This document shows, piece by piece, positions 8,741 to 18,776 of a stretch of 64,000 nt of DNA (within the stretch, counting starts at the first letter, position 1; each line of letters begins with the position of its first letter). The stretch comes from Proteus myxofaciens ATCC 19692 (GTDB taxonomy: Bacteria; Pseudomonadota; Gammaproteobacteria; Enterobacterales; Enterobacteriaceae), in NCBI RefSeq assembly GCF_001654855.1, contig NZ_LXEN01000155.1:1-64000 (forward strand). Direction: 5' to 3'. The translations under genes were made by a program, and so were the position numbers. Under the pieces are notes generated by a model. The model was not told where the DNA came from. It ran no database searches and was given only the letters and a program-made list of their open reading frames with translations.

Positions 8741-9790
8741 TTACTTAAATCTGCTATCAACAGCTTGAGCGAGTAACTCAAGAAGTTGTTCAGTATCTTC
8801 CCAGCTTAAGCAAGGGTCTGTAATAGATTGACCATAGTTAAGTGATTTATTGGGGACGACTTTTTGTGTGCCTTCTTGTAAAAAGCTTTCAGCCATAACA
8901 CCGACTATCGCTTGTGATCCATCTTTGATTTGTTCACCAATATTTCTAGCAACTTCGAGTTGACGACGATGAATTTTTTCACAGTTGCCATGACTAAAAT
9001 CGATAACCAAATGTTCTGGCAAATCCAACTGTTTTAACGCATCAATCGCATCAGCAATATCACTTGCGTGATAATTAGGTTTTTTACCACCACGCAAAAT
9101 AATATGGCCATAAGGGTTACCGCTGGTTTGATAAATTGTCATCTGACCATGTTTATCTGGTGATAAAAAGGTATGACTGACTCTTGCTGCGCGTATTGCA
9201 TCAATAGCAATACGGGTATTGCCATCAGTACCATTTTTAAAACCAACAGGACAAGAGAGGGCTGATGCCATTTCACGGTGGACTTGGCTTTCTGTTGTTC
9301 TTGCGCCTATCGCTCCCCAACTAATTAAATCTGCAATATATTGCCCTGTCACCATATCAAGAAATTCAGTGGCAGTGGGTAAACCAAGTTGATTGATTTC
9401 AATAAGTAGTTTTCTTGCAATGCGAATTCCTTCATTAATATTACAAGAGTTATCAAGGAAGGGATCGGAAATTAAGCCTTTCCAGCCTACAACAGTGCGA
9501 GGCTTTTCAAAATAAGCACGCATAACAATTTCTAAGCGATCTTGATAATGTGTTTTTAGTTGATTGAGCTTAGTTGCGTACTCTTTTGCCGCTTTGGGGT
9601 CATGAATTGAACATGGGCCTACAATAACAAGAAGACGTTTATCTTCACCTGAAAGAATGGCTTCAATCCGTTGACGGGCTGATGTGATATTGTTGCTTAT
9701 CTCTTGAGAGATAGGAAACTCTATCGCCAGTGTTTCCGGTGTGACCAGACTATCTAACGCCTTTGTCCGAAGTTCGTCTGTTTTTAACAT
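8741..9790 (-). CDS. aroH: 3-deoxy-7-phosphoheptulonate (DAHP) synthase, AroH type
   Basis: Condenses PEP and erythrose-4-phosphate, the first step of the shikimate pathway to aromatic amino acids. The 349-residue type I enzyme contains LLVIVGPCSIHD, YFEKPRTVVGWKGLI, the GARTTESQ loop, SCPVGFKNGTDGN and the metal-site region IDFSHGN. From memory it aligns closely with E. coli AroH (348 residues, the tryptophan-inhibited isozyme) along its length. I start at MLKTDELRT (9790) because this matches the family N-terminus; an in-frame ATG upstream would add 17 unlikely residues. The aroH-ppsR-ppsA neighbourhood supports AroH over AroF/AroG. I see no clear TrpR operator. Confidence 0.93.
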   Translation of the reverse strand: MLKTDELRTKALDSLVTPETLAIEFPISQEISNNITSARQRIEAILSGEDKRLLVIVGPCSIHDPKAAKEYATKLNQLKTHYQDRLEIVMRAYFEKPRTVVGWKGLISDPFLDNSCNINEGIRIARKLLIEINQLGLPTATEFLDMVTGQYIADLISWGAIGARTTESQVHREMASALSCPVGFKNGTDGNTRIAIDAIRAARVSHTFLSPDKHGQMTIYQTSGNPYGHIILRGGKKPNYHASDIADAIDALKQLDLPEHLVIDFSHGNCEKIHRRQLEVARNIGEQIKDGSQAIVGVMAESFLQEGTQKVVPNKSLNYGQSITDPCLSWEDTEQLLELLAQAVDSRFK

Positions 9791-9911
9791 AATTTTTCTC
9801 AATAAAAATACAAGGTAAGATCTACCCGTGATTAAGATCACAATAAACGAAATTCAGCTAATTTCAACAGCGTTATCAATGAATAGAGAATAAAAATAAT
9901 ATCTTTTGTAT

Positions 9912-10778
9912 TTAAAACATCCTTCTTGTTAATCCCATAGAATCAATTACCTTAGTTGATATTTCTTCAACAGAGTAATTTGTTGTATTGAGATAAGGGA
10001 TATTATTTTTTCTAAATAGCGCTTCAACCTCAGCTAATTCGATTCGACATTGGCGAATAGATGCATAACGACTATTTTCTCTTCTTTCACTACGAATAGC
10101 AGCAAGGCGCTCAGGCGCGATAGTTAAACCGAATAATTTATGCTGATATTCTTTTAATTCAGGAGGTAGCTTTAAGAAATCCATATCATCAGCAGTAAAA
10201 GGATAGTTGGCAGCTTGAATACCAAATTGCATGGCTAAATATAAACTAGTGGGCGTTTTACCACAGCGAGAAACACCAATTAAAATAACTTGTGCTTGGT
10301 CGAGATTTCGTAAAGAAATTCCATCATCATGAGAGAGTGTGTATTCAATTGCCGCAATACGAGCATCATATTTACTAAGATTTTTTTCTGTTAAACCGTA
10401 TGTTTTATTTAATTTAGGAGAAGCTGTAATATTCATCTCTTTTTCAAGCGGTGAGACTAATGATTGCACTATATCCTGACAAAAACCGTCACTGCTTTTT
10501 ATTATTTCTTTTACTTCAGGGCTTATAATAGAATAAAACACCAAAGGTTTTGCTCCACTTTTTTTATAAATCTCAGTAATTTTTTGTTTTATTTCTTCAG
10601 CTCTTTCTACTGTAGAGACAAAAGGTAAAGTATAACTTTTCATTTTTAGCGGAAATTGTGATAAAACCGCATGCCCTAACACTTCAGCTGTTATTGCTGT
10701 ACCATCAGAGATAAAAAAAACAGTCCTATCAATGGGTTCATTATTATCACAATTAATTGAATTCAAGCTTAATATCAT
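9912..10778 (-). CDS. ppsR: PEP synthetase regulatory protein PpsR
   Basis: Bifunctional kinase/pyrophosphorylase that inactivates PEP synthase by ADP-dependent threonine phosphorylation and reactivates it by Pi-dependent dephosphorylation. Family DUF299 hallmarks are [20 protein letters not shown] at the N-terminus and [19 protein letters not shown], a P-loop-like motif, near the middle. The C-terminus GLTRRM is typical. Two adjacent ATGs occur (10781 and 10778). The second is better spaced from AAGGTG, giving 288 residues, slightly longer than E. coli PpsR. It is divergent from its target ppsA. Confidence 0.93.
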   Translation of the reverse strand: MILSLNSINCDNNEPIDRTVFFISDGTAITAEVLGHAVLSQFPLKMKSYTLPFVSTVERAEEIKQKITEIYKKSGAKPLVFYSIISPEVKEIIKSSDGFCQDIVQSLVSPLEKEMNITASPKLNKTYGLTEKNLSKYDARIAAIEYTLSHDDGISLRNLDQAQVILIGVSRCGKTPTSLYLAMQFGIQAANYPFTADDMDFLKLPPELKEYQHKLFGLTIAPERLAAIRSERRENSRYASIRQCRIELAEVEALFRKNNIPYLNTTNYSVEEISTKVIDSMGLTRRMF

Positions 10779-10871
10779 CATGTACACCTTTTTTAGCTGA
10801 ATTAGCAAAAGAAACCATATTATCTAAAGCATTTTCACTAATTATAAAGGATAAAAAAATAAAGTTTTTTG

Positions 10872-10887
10872 GTTGATCGATTCACCT
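10872..10887. promoter_or_regulatory. Possible Cra (FruR) site between ppsR and ppsA
   Basis: On the minus strand this reads GTGAATCGATCAAC, close to the Cra consensus TGAAWCGWTTCA in its left half. Cra activates ppsA in E. coli, so the position is sensible. The right half is weaker. Confidence 0.45.
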
Positions 10888-10992
10888 TTCTATATTCACA
10901 ATAACATTGTGATACGCTTATTTTAGTTGTCGTTTTGACAGCGGGTTTTCTTTTTTTCTCTCTCATAATTGTTTAAAAAAGGATTGTTCTCA

Positions 10993-13365
10993 ATGTCCAG
11001 CAATAGCCTCACCCCGTGCAATGTACTTTGGTATAACCAATTAGGTATGAACGACGTTGATCGTGTTGGTGGGAAAAATGCTTCCCTAGGTGAAATGATT
11101 ACAAATTTATCGGAACTCGGTGTGAGTGTTCCCAATGGATTTGCGACCACAGCGCAAGCGTTTAATGATTTTCTGGAACAGAGCGGTATCAATCAGCGTA
11201 TTTATGAATTGCTTGATAGCGTTGATGTTGATGATGTCCATCAATTAGCAAAAGCGGGTAATCAAATACGCCAATGGGTGATTGATACACCTTTTACAGC
11301 ACAGTTTGAAAAAGATATTCGCGAGGCTTACCAAACCTTAAGCGAAGGTGAATTGGCGGCTTCTTTTGCTGTACGTTCATCTGCGACAGCAGAAGACATG
11401 CCAGATGCCTCTTTTGCTGGTCAGCAAGAAACATTTTTAAATGTCCAAGGCATTGAAGCCATTCTTGTTGCTATTAAACACGTATTTGCTTCATTGTTTA
11501 ATGATAGGGCTATCTCTTATCGTGTTCACCAAGGTTATGATCATCGTGGTGTGGCTTTATCGGCAGGTGTACAGCGTATGGTTCGCTCTGATTTAGCTTC
11601 TTCTGGTGTGATGTTTACTATCGATACTGAATCAGGCTTTGACCAAGTAGTCTTTATTACATCAGCTTATGGTTTAGGTGAGATGGTTGTTCAAGGTGCG
11701 GTAAATCCTGATGAATTTTATGTCCACAAACCAACATTAGATAAAGGCTTACCCTCAATTGTTCGCCGTAATTTGGGTTCTAAAAAAATTCGTATGGTTT
11801 ACGCTGATAGCACAGAACACGGTAAACAGGTCCGTATTGAGGATGTACCAGAAGCACTGCGCAATCGTTTCTCTTTAACTGACAACGAAATTCAAGAACT
11901 GGCTAAACAGGCGATATTAATTGAACGTCATTATGGTCGCCCTATGGATATTGAGTGGGCAAAAGATGGACATAATGGGCGTTTATATATCGTTCAAGCA
12001 CGTCCTGAAACAGTGCGTTCTAATCAGCAAGTTATGGAGCGTTACCAATTAAATGAAACAGGCTCTGTGATTATTGAAGGCCGCGCTATTGGTCATCGTA
12101 TTGGTTCTGGTGCTGTAAAAATTATTCATAATCTTAGTGAGATGGATAAAATTCAAGCAGGTGATGTGTTAGTTACTGATATGACAGACCCTGATTGGGA
12201 GCCTATCATGAAAAAAGCCTCTGCAATTGTGACTAATCGCGGAGGAAGAACGTGCCATGCTGCAATTATCGCGCGTGAGTTAGGTATTCCTGCTGTAGTT
12301 GGTTGTGGTGATGCTACAGAATGCATTAAAGATGGTCAAATAGTGACGGTTTCATGTGCTGAAGGTGATACCGGTTTTGTTTATGATGGAAAATTAGATT
12401 TTTCTATTCAGAGCTCCGCAATCGATAACATGCCAGAACTTGGTCTTAAAATCATGATGAATGTCGGCAATCCTGATCGTGCATTTGATTTTGCAGGATT
12501 ACCTAATGATGGTGTAGGGCTTGCTCGCTTAGAATTTATTATTAACCGTATGATTGGTGTACATCCCAGGGCATTATTAGAGTATGAAGCACAATCAGAA
12601 GCATTAAAGTCAGAAATTGATGGAATGATTGCGGGTTATGAATCACCTGTTGAATATTATATTGGCAAATTAACAGAAGGCATTGCCACATTAGCGGCTG
12701 CATTCTGGCCTAAGCGTGTTATTGTGCGTTTGTCCGATTTTAAATCGAATGAATACGCTAATTTAGTAGGGGGTTCTATCTATGAACCTGACGAAGAAAA
12801 CCCAATGTTAGGTTTCCGCGGTGCAGGACGTTATGTTTCTGATGATTTCCGCCATTGTTTTGCTTTAGAGTGTGAAGCAATTAAACGTGTTCGTAATGAT
12901 ATGGGATTAGATAATGTTGAAGTGATGATCCCCTTTGTGCGCACTGTTCGCCAAGCTGAAGAGGTTATTGATGAGCTCGCAGTCAATGGCTTGAAGCGTG
13001 GTGAGAATGGCTTAAAAGTGATTATGATGTGTGAAATTCCATCCAATGCTTTACTTGCTGATCAATTCTTAGTGCATTTTGATGGTTTCTCGATTGGTTC
13101 CAATGATATGACACAGTTAACATTAGGACTAGATAGGGATTCAGGCGTTGTTTCTACGTTATTTGATGAGCGTAATGATGCAGTAAAAGCATTATTGTCA
13201 ATGGCGATACAATCAGCTAAACGTAACGGTAAATATGTTGGTATTTGTGGTCAAGGTCCTTCTGATCATGAAGATTTTGCACAATGGCTAATGGAAGAAG
13301 GAATTGATAGTTTATCATTAAACCCAGATACCGTAATTAAAACTTGGGTGAAATTAGCACAATAA
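10993..13365 (+). CDS. ppsA: Phosphoenolpyruvate synthase
   Basis: Converts pyruvate and ATP to PEP, AMP and phosphate for gluconeogenesis. The 790-residue protein has the ATP-grasp domain at the N-terminus ([34 protein letters not shown]), the phosphohistidine swivel domain [21 protein letters not shown] with the catalytic His near 422, and a C-terminal PEP-binding TIM barrel with [19 protein letters not shown] and the active-site Cys in [10 protein letters not shown]. The start is [16 protein letters not shown] at 10993, preceded by AAGGA at a good distance and matching the E. coli N-terminus. The ATG-like upstream extension is not conserved. A terminator follows. Confidence 0.97.
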   Translation: MSSNSLTPCNVLWYNQLGMNDVDRVGGKNASLGEMITNLSELGVSVPNGFATTAQAFNDFLEQSGINQRIYELLDSVDVDDVHQLAKAGNQIRQWVIDTPFTAQFEKDIREAYQTLSEGELAASFAVRSSATAEDMPDASFAGQQETFLNVQGIEAILVAIKHVFASLFNDRAISYRVHQGYDHRGVALSAGVQRMVRSDLASSGVMFTIDTESGFDQVVFITSAYGLGEMVVQGAVNPDEFYVHKPTLDKGLPSIVRRNLGSKKIRMVYADSTEHGKQVRIEDVPEALRNRFSLTDNEIQELAKQAILIERHYGRPMDIEWAKDGHNGRLYIVQARPETVRSNQQVMERYQLNETGSVIIEGRAIGHRIGSGAVKIIHNLSEMDKIQAGDVLVTDMTDPDWEPIMKKASAIVTNRGGRTCHAAIIARELGIPAVVGCGDATECIKDGQIVTVSCAEGDTGFVYDGKLDFSIQSSAIDNMPELGLKIMMNVGNPDRAFDFAGLPNDGVGLARLEFIINRMIGVHPRALLEYEAQSEALKSEIDGMIAGYESPVEYYIGKLTEGIATLAAAFWPKRVIVRLSDFKSNEYANLVGGSIYEPDEENPMLGFRGAGRYVSDDFRHCFALECEAIKRVRNDMGLDNVEVMIPFVRTVRQAEEVIDELAVNGLKRGENGLKVIMMCEIPSNALLADQFLVHFDGFSIGSNDMTQLTLGLDRDSGVVSTLFDERNDAVKALLSMAIQSAKRNGKYVGICGQGPSDHEDFAQWLMEEGIDSLSLNPDTVIKTWVKLAQ

Positions 13366-13390
13366 AAAATTATATTTTTTATTGATAATA

Positions 13391-13421
13391 AAAAGCTCAC
13401 AAATTAAAGTGAGCTTTTTTT
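13391..13421 (+). terminator. Terminator after ppsA
   Basis: AAAAGCTCAC (13391-13400) pairs perfectly with GTGAGCTTTT (13409-13418), followed by further T residues. A strong intrinsic terminator in front of the convergent RprA gene. Confidence 0.9.
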
Positions 13422-13440
13422 GATTATATGAATAATAGAT

Positions 13441-13545
13441 AAAAAAAAAGCCTATCATGGGCTGACAGGCAAAGACTACACACAGCAATATTTTATATTC
13501 GATGATCTCGCCTTATATATAAATATTAAATTAGGCCAAATCATT
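13441..13545 (-). ncRNA. rprA: Small regulatory RNA RprA
   Basis: Read on the minus strand, 13453-13489 contains ATTGCTGTGTGTAGTCTTTG, which matches the 3' half of E. coli RprA as I remember it. It is followed by a GC-containing hairpin (GCCCATGATAGGC) and nine T residues, an Hfq-type terminator. Position agrees: E. coli rprA lies just downstream of ydiK on the same strand, as here. The 5' half differs from E. coli apart from a possible stem, GCCT (13532-13535) with AGGC. The 5' end is a guess from the E. coli length of about 105 nt. RprA activates rpoS translation and is switched on by the Rcs envelope-stress system. Confidence 0.85.
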
Positions 13546-13606
13546 AATCCGATGAAACAATCGTTTCGTTGATGTTTATATTAAGAGAAATAGGTTAATT
13601 ATTCAC

Positions 13607-13620
13607 TAAGAATTATCTCA
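13607..13620. promoter_or_regulatory. Probable RcsB box upstream of rprA
   Basis: TAAGAATTATCTCA resembles the RcsB/RcsAB box consensus (TAAGAATATTCCTA). It is centred roughly 65 bases upstream of the estimated rprA start, a sensible place for an activator. The rest of the stretch 13546-13770 is AT-rich and I see nothing else in it. Confidence 0.6.
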
Positions 13621-13770
13621 ATAAAAAGAATAAAACTTTATTTGGATTTGAATATAACTTGCTGGTAACAAACAGATTTAAAATAATGTATTTTGTTTCA
13701 TTTTGTAAAAATTAATTTATATTTATAATAAATAACTCGTATATTGATAATTTTCATTAACGTTTGGACA

Positions 13771-13817
13771 TTAATAAAAGCGCATCTAAGTGTAGATACT
13801 TATATGCGCTTTTATTA
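13771..13817 (-). terminator. Terminator after ydiK
   Basis: A long stem, TAATAAAAGCGCAT (13772-13785) with ATGCGCTTTTATTA (13804-13817), two bases past the ydiK stop. It works in either orientation and isolates rprA from ydiK. Confidence 0.85.
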
Positions 13818-13818
13818 T

Positions 13819-14931
13819 TTATTTTTTGTCGATGAAATTCTTATTCATAAACTCTATTGTTTCTGATAAATCAGGATCAGGTTTTGGCATTTCATTAATC
13901 CATGCGTTTAATAAACTATTTGCAACAGCTAAAACAACAGGACCTATAAATAAGCCAATCATCCCCAAAGTTAAAATTCCACCAATAACGCCAGTAAGAA
14001 TTAATACCATAGGAAGATCTGCACCCATTTTGATTAAATAAGGGCGTAATACACCGTCCATTGTTGCAACAACGCCACCCCAAATAACCATAACAATGCC
14101 CCAAGTGGTATCTCCGGTCCAAAATAACCAAAGAACGGAAGGAACAAGGACAAGTAAGGGACCTATTTGCGCTAAACAACAAATAAACATTAAGACCGTT
14201 AATAATGTTGCATAAGGTACACCAGAAACCGCTAATCCAACACCGCCGACAATAGCTTGAATTAATGCGGTGAGTACGACACCAAGTGCAACAGCACGAA
14301 TAGATAAGGAGGCTAGGAGGAGGGCAGCATCACCACGTTGGCCGCCTAAACGCACTGCTAAGTGACGTAACCAGGCAACAATTTTTTCACCTTGTAAGAA
14401 AAGTAAGCCAGAAAATAACAACATTACAGTTAAATGAAGTGCAAAACGACCAATATTCAGCGCTTGAGCAAAGAACCAATTAGCAGCTTGTCCAATATAA
14501 GGCTGTATTTTCGCCATTAATGAATTGCCACCTGATGCTAAAACAGAGTGCCATGCGTCATAAAGTTTAGTTCCTACAAGCGGGACATCATTTAGCCACA
14601 ATAATTGAGGCGGTTTAATATCTGATGGCGATTTCGCTAATTCAATTAATGGCGCACTATTATCAATAACACTACTGACTAATAGAATAATAGGAATAAC
14701 AAAGACCAATAATATTAAAATCATCATTATCGTTGTCGATAACCAGCGATGTTTTACTTTTTTCTCAAAAATGAGTAATAAAGGCCATGTTGCGACAACA
14801 ATCATTCCAGCCCAGATAAAACCCACAATAAATGGGGTTAAGATCCAAAAACTAGCGATAATAAGAAAAGAAATAAAAATAACAGTAAATAGAATTTTAG
14901 GTATATCTGTATGAACTTGGGGTTTTTCCAT
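13819..14931 (-). CDS. ydiK: AI-2E/PerM family membrane protein YdiK
   Basis: Inner-membrane protein of 370 residues with 7-8 transmembrane segments, of the AI-2 exporter/PerM family. Two hydrophobic hairpins open the protein (ILFTVIFISFLIIASFWIL, then FIVGFIWAGMIVVATWPLLL). The family-typical C-terminal part contains GVPYATLLTVLMFICCLAQIGP and a GGILTLGMIGLFIGPVVLAV motif. E. coli YdiK has no established substrate. Its place next to rprA and divergent from ydiJ is the same as in E. coli. Function is inferred from family only. Confidence 0.9.
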   Translation of the reverse strand: MEKPQVHTDIPKILFTVIFISFLIIASFWILTPFIVGFIWAGMIVVATWPLLLIFEKKVKHRWLSTTIMMILILLVFVIPIILLVSSVIDNSAPLIELAKSPSDIKPPQLLWLNDVPLVGTKLYDAWHSVLASGGNSLMAKIQPYIGQAANWFFAQALNIGRFALHLTVMLLFSGLLFLQGEKIVAWLRHLAVRLGGQRGDAALLLASLSIRAVALGVVLTALIQAIVGGVGLAVSGVPYATLLTVLMFICCLAQIGPLLVLVPSVLWLFWTGDTTWGIVMVIWGGVVATMDGVLRPYLIKMGADLPMVLILTGVIGGILTLGMIGLFIGPVVLAVANSLLNAWINEMPKPDPDLSETIEFMNKNFIDKK

Positions 14932-15144
14932 GATTTTAAATCCCTACACGAATAAAAATGCTAGAACCAGATAAATCGACATTGCAATATCATGTTGTTT
15001 ATATCACCACGCAATTTGCCAGAATTGTATGATAAGGTGAACAGGCATCGGTCTGAAAGTATCACGAGACTTTTTACCTATTAGCGCAGATTAATATATT
15101 TAAAATTAAGCAATGTGGACAATGAGATAAAAGAGTTATAACAA

Positions 15145-18100
15145 ATGATCCCACGTATATCGCAAGCACCGCAAATAAGCAAACTCACAACCGAATTTTT
15201 AAAAATACTTAAAGAAAACGGATTTACAGGTGATATTTCGAGTCGCTATTCCGATAGGCTAACAATGGCAACGGATAATAGTATTTATCAATTATTACCT
15301 CAGGCTGTTGTATTTCCTCGTTCTACGGCAGATGTCACCATTATAGCACGTCTCGTTGAAGAACCTCGTTTTCACTCACTTTCTTTAACGCCAAGAGGTG
15401 GAGGTACAGGCACAAATGGGCAGGCTTTAACCGACGGCATTGTGGTTGATTTATCACGTTATATGAAGCGGATTATTGAAATAAACCCAAAAGAACGTTG
15501 GGTAAAAGTAGAAGCTGGTGTGATAAAAGACGAATTAAATCTTTTTTTAAAACCTTATGGCTTTTTTTTCGCACCAGAGCTATCCACCAGTAATCGCGCT
15601 ACATTAGGTGGAATGATAAATACAGATGCATCTGGTCAGGGTTCTATGGTTTATGGCAAAACTTCTGATCATGTACTAGGCGTGAATGCCGTATTATTAG
15701 GCGGAGAACAACTTGAAACGCGTGCGATGAATGTGGCGTTAGCTGAAGATATCGCTAAACAATCCTCAACGACGGGTAAAATCTACAATACAGTGCTATC
15801 TCGTTGTAAAGCACAGCGAAACCTAATTCTAGAAAAATTTCCTAAATTAAATCGCTTTTTAACAGGCTACGATTTACGTCATGTTTTTAGTGATGATATG
15901 CAGGTGTTTGATTTGACACGAATTTTAACAGGCTCTGAAGGTACGCTTGCCTTTATTACAGAAGCTACGCTTGATATTACTCCCATTCCTAAGCAACGTT
16001 GTCTTATCAATGTAAAATATGATTCTTTTGATTCAGCATTACGTAATGCGCCATTTTTAGTGAAAGCGAATGCGCTCTCTGTTGAAACTGTAGATTCAAA
16101 AGTTTTAAATCTTGCTCGTGAAGATATTGTTTGGCATTCAGTCGATGCATTAATTAAAGATGTACCTAATAAAGATATGCAGGGGCTTAATATTGTTGAA
16201 TTCGCCGGTGACGATGAGGATTTAATCTCGTCTCAAGTGAAGTCACTTTGCCAACGCTTAGATAATTTAATGGAAAATACCCAAGGTGGTGTGATCGGTT
16301 ATCAAATTTGTGATGAGCTTGCTGATATTAACCGTATTTATGCAATGCGTAAAAAGGCGGTAGGTTTGCTAGGTAATGCAAAAGGGCAAGCAAAACCTAT
16401 TCCTTTTGTCGAAGATACCTGTGTACCACCTGAAAATCTTGCTGACTATATCACCGAATTTAGGGCATTACTGGATAGTCACCAACTTAATTATGGCATG
16501 TTCGGTCATGTTGATGCAGGAGTATTACATGTAAGACCTGCGCTTGATATGTGCTCACCAGAGCAAGAACTCCTTATGAAATCGATTTCTGATGACATTG
16601 TTGCCTTAACAGCAAAATATGGAGGTCTACTATGGGGTGAACATGGAAAGGGCTTTAGAGCGCAATATAGCCCCGAATTTTTTGGTGAAAGACTCTATCA
16701 TGAACTCCGTCAAATAAAAACGGTGTTCGATCCTCGAAATAGGCTTAATCCAGGTAAAATTTGTTCGCCATTAGATAATAACGAACCGATGAAACAAGTT
16801 GATGCTATTAAGCGAGGCACCTTTGATAGAACAATACCTTTATCAGTACGTCAAGATTTCCGTGGCGCATTAGAATGTAATGGTAACGGTTTATGCTTTA
16901 ATTTTGATGTTAAAAGCCCAATGTGTCCTTCAATGAAAATAAGTGGTCAACGTATTCATTCACCAAAAGGTCGGGCGACGTTAGTCAGAGAATGGCTACG
17001 TTTACTCGCTGAACAAGGTGTAGAGCCAAAACAGCTTACGTCTCATCTTGCAAATAATAAACCAAGCCTACGTGGATTGATTGAAAAAACACGTAATACG
17101 TGGAAAGCTAATCGAGGTGAGTATGATTTTTCACATGAAGTGAAAGAGGCGATGAATGGTTGTTTAGCATGCAAGGCGTGTTCAACCCAATGCCCAATTA
17201 AAATTGATGTACCTTCTTTTAGAGCTAAATTTACAGCGCTTTATCATCAGCGTTATTTACGTCCTTTAAAAGATCATATTGTGGCAAACGTTGAGCTAAC
17301 TACACCTTTGATGGCAAAGGCGCCACGATTTTTTAATTTCTTTATGAAACAACCTATTGTGCAATCATTAAGTAAGCACACAATAGGGATGGTGGATTTG
17401 CCGTTATTATCATCACCTACATTAAAGCAACAACTTGCAGGCCATCATGCGTTAGAAATGACGCTTGAAGATTTAGAAAGGTTACCAGAAACACAAAGAA
17501 AACAGTATGTGCTGGTGGTTCAAGATCCTTTCACCAGCTACTACGAAGCTAAAGTCGTTGTAGATTTTGTCAAACTTGTTGAAAAAGTGGGTTTTAAGCC
17601 CGTGTTACTCCCTTTTTCACCTAATGGAAAAGCACAACATATTAAAGGTTTTTTACAACGATTTAGTCAAACAGCACAGAAAACGGCTACGATGCTTAAT
17701 CGTATTGCTAAATTAAATATCCCGATGGTAGGTGTTGATCCCGCTTTAGTCCTTTGTTACCGCGACGAATATCGCGAAATTTTAGGTGAAAGTAGAGGCA
17801 GTTTTAACGTTCAACTTGTTCATGAGTGGTTAAGTACATTAGAAAATAATCCTATAAGCATCTGTAAGAAAAACGAAAAATGGTACCTTTTGGGACATTG
17901 TACTGAAGTGACCGCATTACCGCAAAGCATGAAACAATGGCAAACTATTTTTAAACGTTATGGGCAACAACTCGATTTTATTAGCACAGGATGTTGTGGT
18001 ATGGCAGGTACTTATGGGCATGAGAGTAACAATTATGAAAACTCTTTAGGTATTTACCAGCTATCATGGGGAAATATACTGAAAAAATTGCCAACGACAC

Positions 18101-18201
18101 ATTGCTTAAGTACAGGATATTCTTGTCGTAGCCAGGTAAAACGGATTGATAAAATAGAACTTAAACATCCTTTACAGGCATTATTGGAGATAATTTCATG
18201 A
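15145..18201 (+). CDS. ydiJ: FAD/4Fe-4S D-2-hydroxyglutarate dehydrogenase YdiJ
   Basis: Large three-part flavoprotein of 1018 residues, the same length as E. coli YdiJ, which is described as a D-2-hydroxyglutarate dehydrogenase. The N-terminal PCMH-type FAD domain carries TPRGGGTGTNGQ and ELSTSNRATLGGMINTDASG. The FAD-oxidase C domain has HVDAGVLHVRPALDM and GGLLWGEHGKGFR. A 4Fe-4S segment reads CLACKACSTQCPIKIDVP near residue 673, and a CCG-type heterodisulfide-reductase-like tail has GCCGMAGTYGHE. It overlaps ydiI by 4 bases (ATGA), so the two are coupled. Substrate is taken from the E. coli orthologue. Confidence 0.93.
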   Translation: MIPRISQAPQISKLTTEFLKILKENGFTGDISSRYSDRLTMATDNSIYQLLPQAVVFPRSTADVTIIARLVEEPRFHSLSLTPRGGGTGTNGQALTDGIVVDLSRYMKRIIEINPKERWVKVEAGVIKDELNLFLKPYGFFFAPELSTSNRATLGGMINTDASGQGSMVYGKTSDHVLGVNAVLLGGEQLETRAMNVALAEDIAKQSSTTGKIYNTVLSRCKAQRNLILEKFPKLNRFLTGYDLRHVFSDDMQVFDLTRILTGSEGTLAFITEATLDITPIPKQRCLINVKYDSFDSALRNAPFLVKANALSVETVDSKVLNLAREDIVWHSVDALIKDVPNKDMQGLNIVEFAGDDEDLISSQVKSLCQRLDNLMENTQGGVIGYQICDELADINRIYAMRKKAVGLLGNAKGQAKPIPFVEDTCVPPENLADYITEFRALLDSHQLNYGMFGHVDAGVLHVRPALDMCSPEQELLMKSISDDIVALTAKYGGLLWGEHGKGFRAQYSPEFFGERLYHELRQIKTVFDPRNRLNPGKICSPLDNNEPMKQVDAIKRGTFDRTIPLSVRQDFRGALECNGNGLCFNFDVKSPMCPSMKISGQRIHSPKGRATLVREWLRLLAEQGVEPKQLTSHLANNKPSLRGLIEKTRNTWKANRGEYDFSHEVKEAMNGCLACKACSTQCPIKIDVPSFRAKFTALYHQRYLRPLKDHIVANVELTTPLMAKAPRFFNFFMKQPIVQSLSKHTIGMVDLPLLSSPTLKQQLAGHHALEMTLEDLERLPETQRKQYVLVVQDPFTSYYEAKVVVDFVKLVEKVGFKPVLLPFSPNGKAQHIKGFLQRFSQTAQKTATMLNRIAKLNIPMVGVDPALVLCYRDEYREILGESRGSFNVQLVHEWLSTLENNPISICKKNEKWYLLGHCTEVTALPQSMKQWQTIFKRYGQQLDFISTGCCGMAGTYGHESNNYENSLGIYQLSWGNILKKLPTTHCLSTGYSCRSQVKRIDKIELKHPLQALLEIIS

Positions 18202-18611
18202 TATGGAAACGAGAAGCTAACCTTAAAACGCTTAATCATATAGGTAAAGAAAATATGGTTGGTCATCTTGGTATTGAATTAACCTGTTTAGGTGATGATT
18301 ATATCGAAGGAACCATGCCTGTTGATAATCGGACTAAGCAACCTTTTGGGCTTCTACATGGCGGTGCTTCCGTCGTATTAGCAGAATCATTAGGTTCTAT
18401 TGCGGGTTATTTATGTACAGAAGGTGAACAAAAAGTCGTCGGTTTAGAGATCAATGCTAATCATATTCGCGCTGCCAAATCAGGCGTGGTAAGAGGTGTA
18501 TGTAAACCAGTACATTTAGGACGCACTCATCAAGTATGGAATATCGAAATCTTTGATGATGCTGAACGTCAAATTTGTATAGCAAGATTAACGACAGCAA
18601 TAATTGCTTAA
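18198..18611 (+). CDS. menI: 1,4-dihydroxy-2-naphthoyl-CoA thioesterase (MenI/YdiI)
   Basis: Hot-dog-fold thioesterase of 137 residues that hydrolyses DHNA-CoA in menaquinone synthesis. It shows the PaaI/YdiI signature FGLLHGGASVVLAESLGS, in which a Glu acts as general base, then GLEINANHIRAA and the GVCKPVHLGRTHQVW region. From memory it is a near end-to-end match to E. coli YdiI (136 residues). Its start overlaps the ydiJ stop. A strong terminator follows 30 bases after the stop. Confidence 0.94.
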   Translation: MIWKREANLKTLNHIGKENMVGHLGIELTCLGDDYIEGTMPVDNRTKQPFGLLHGGASVVLAESLGSIAGYLCTEGEQKVVGLEINANHIRAAKSGVVRGVCKPVHLGRTHQVWNIEIFDDAERQICIARLTTAIIA

Positions 18612-18638
18612 ATTTTAATAGATTTAATCGCAATATTT

Positions 18639-18680
18639 AACGCACAAAGTAAAACAACACCTTTGTGCGTTTTCGTTTTT
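18639..18680 (+). terminator. Terminator after ydiJ-menI
   Basis: AACGCACAAAG (18639-18649) pairs perfectly with CTTTGTGCGTT (18661-18671), followed by TTCGTTTTT. Strong intrinsic terminator. Confidence 0.88.
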
Positions 18681-18725
18681 AAAATAAAACTAAAAGAGTA
18701 GATTACGCTTTATTTACATTTTATT

Positions 18726-18744
18726 TTTAATGATAATCATTACT
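18726..18744. promoter_or_regulatory. Fur box upstream of an uncharacterised lipoprotein gene
   Basis: The core AATGATAATCATTA (18729-18742) is an exact stretch of the Fur consensus; the 19-mer matches at about 15 positions. It lies 35 bases before the lipoprotein start at 18777 and beyond the menI terminator, so it can only serve that gene. Confidence 0.8.
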
Positions 18745-18776
18745 CCTACAATAAAGCTAGAATAAGACTCAAATTG

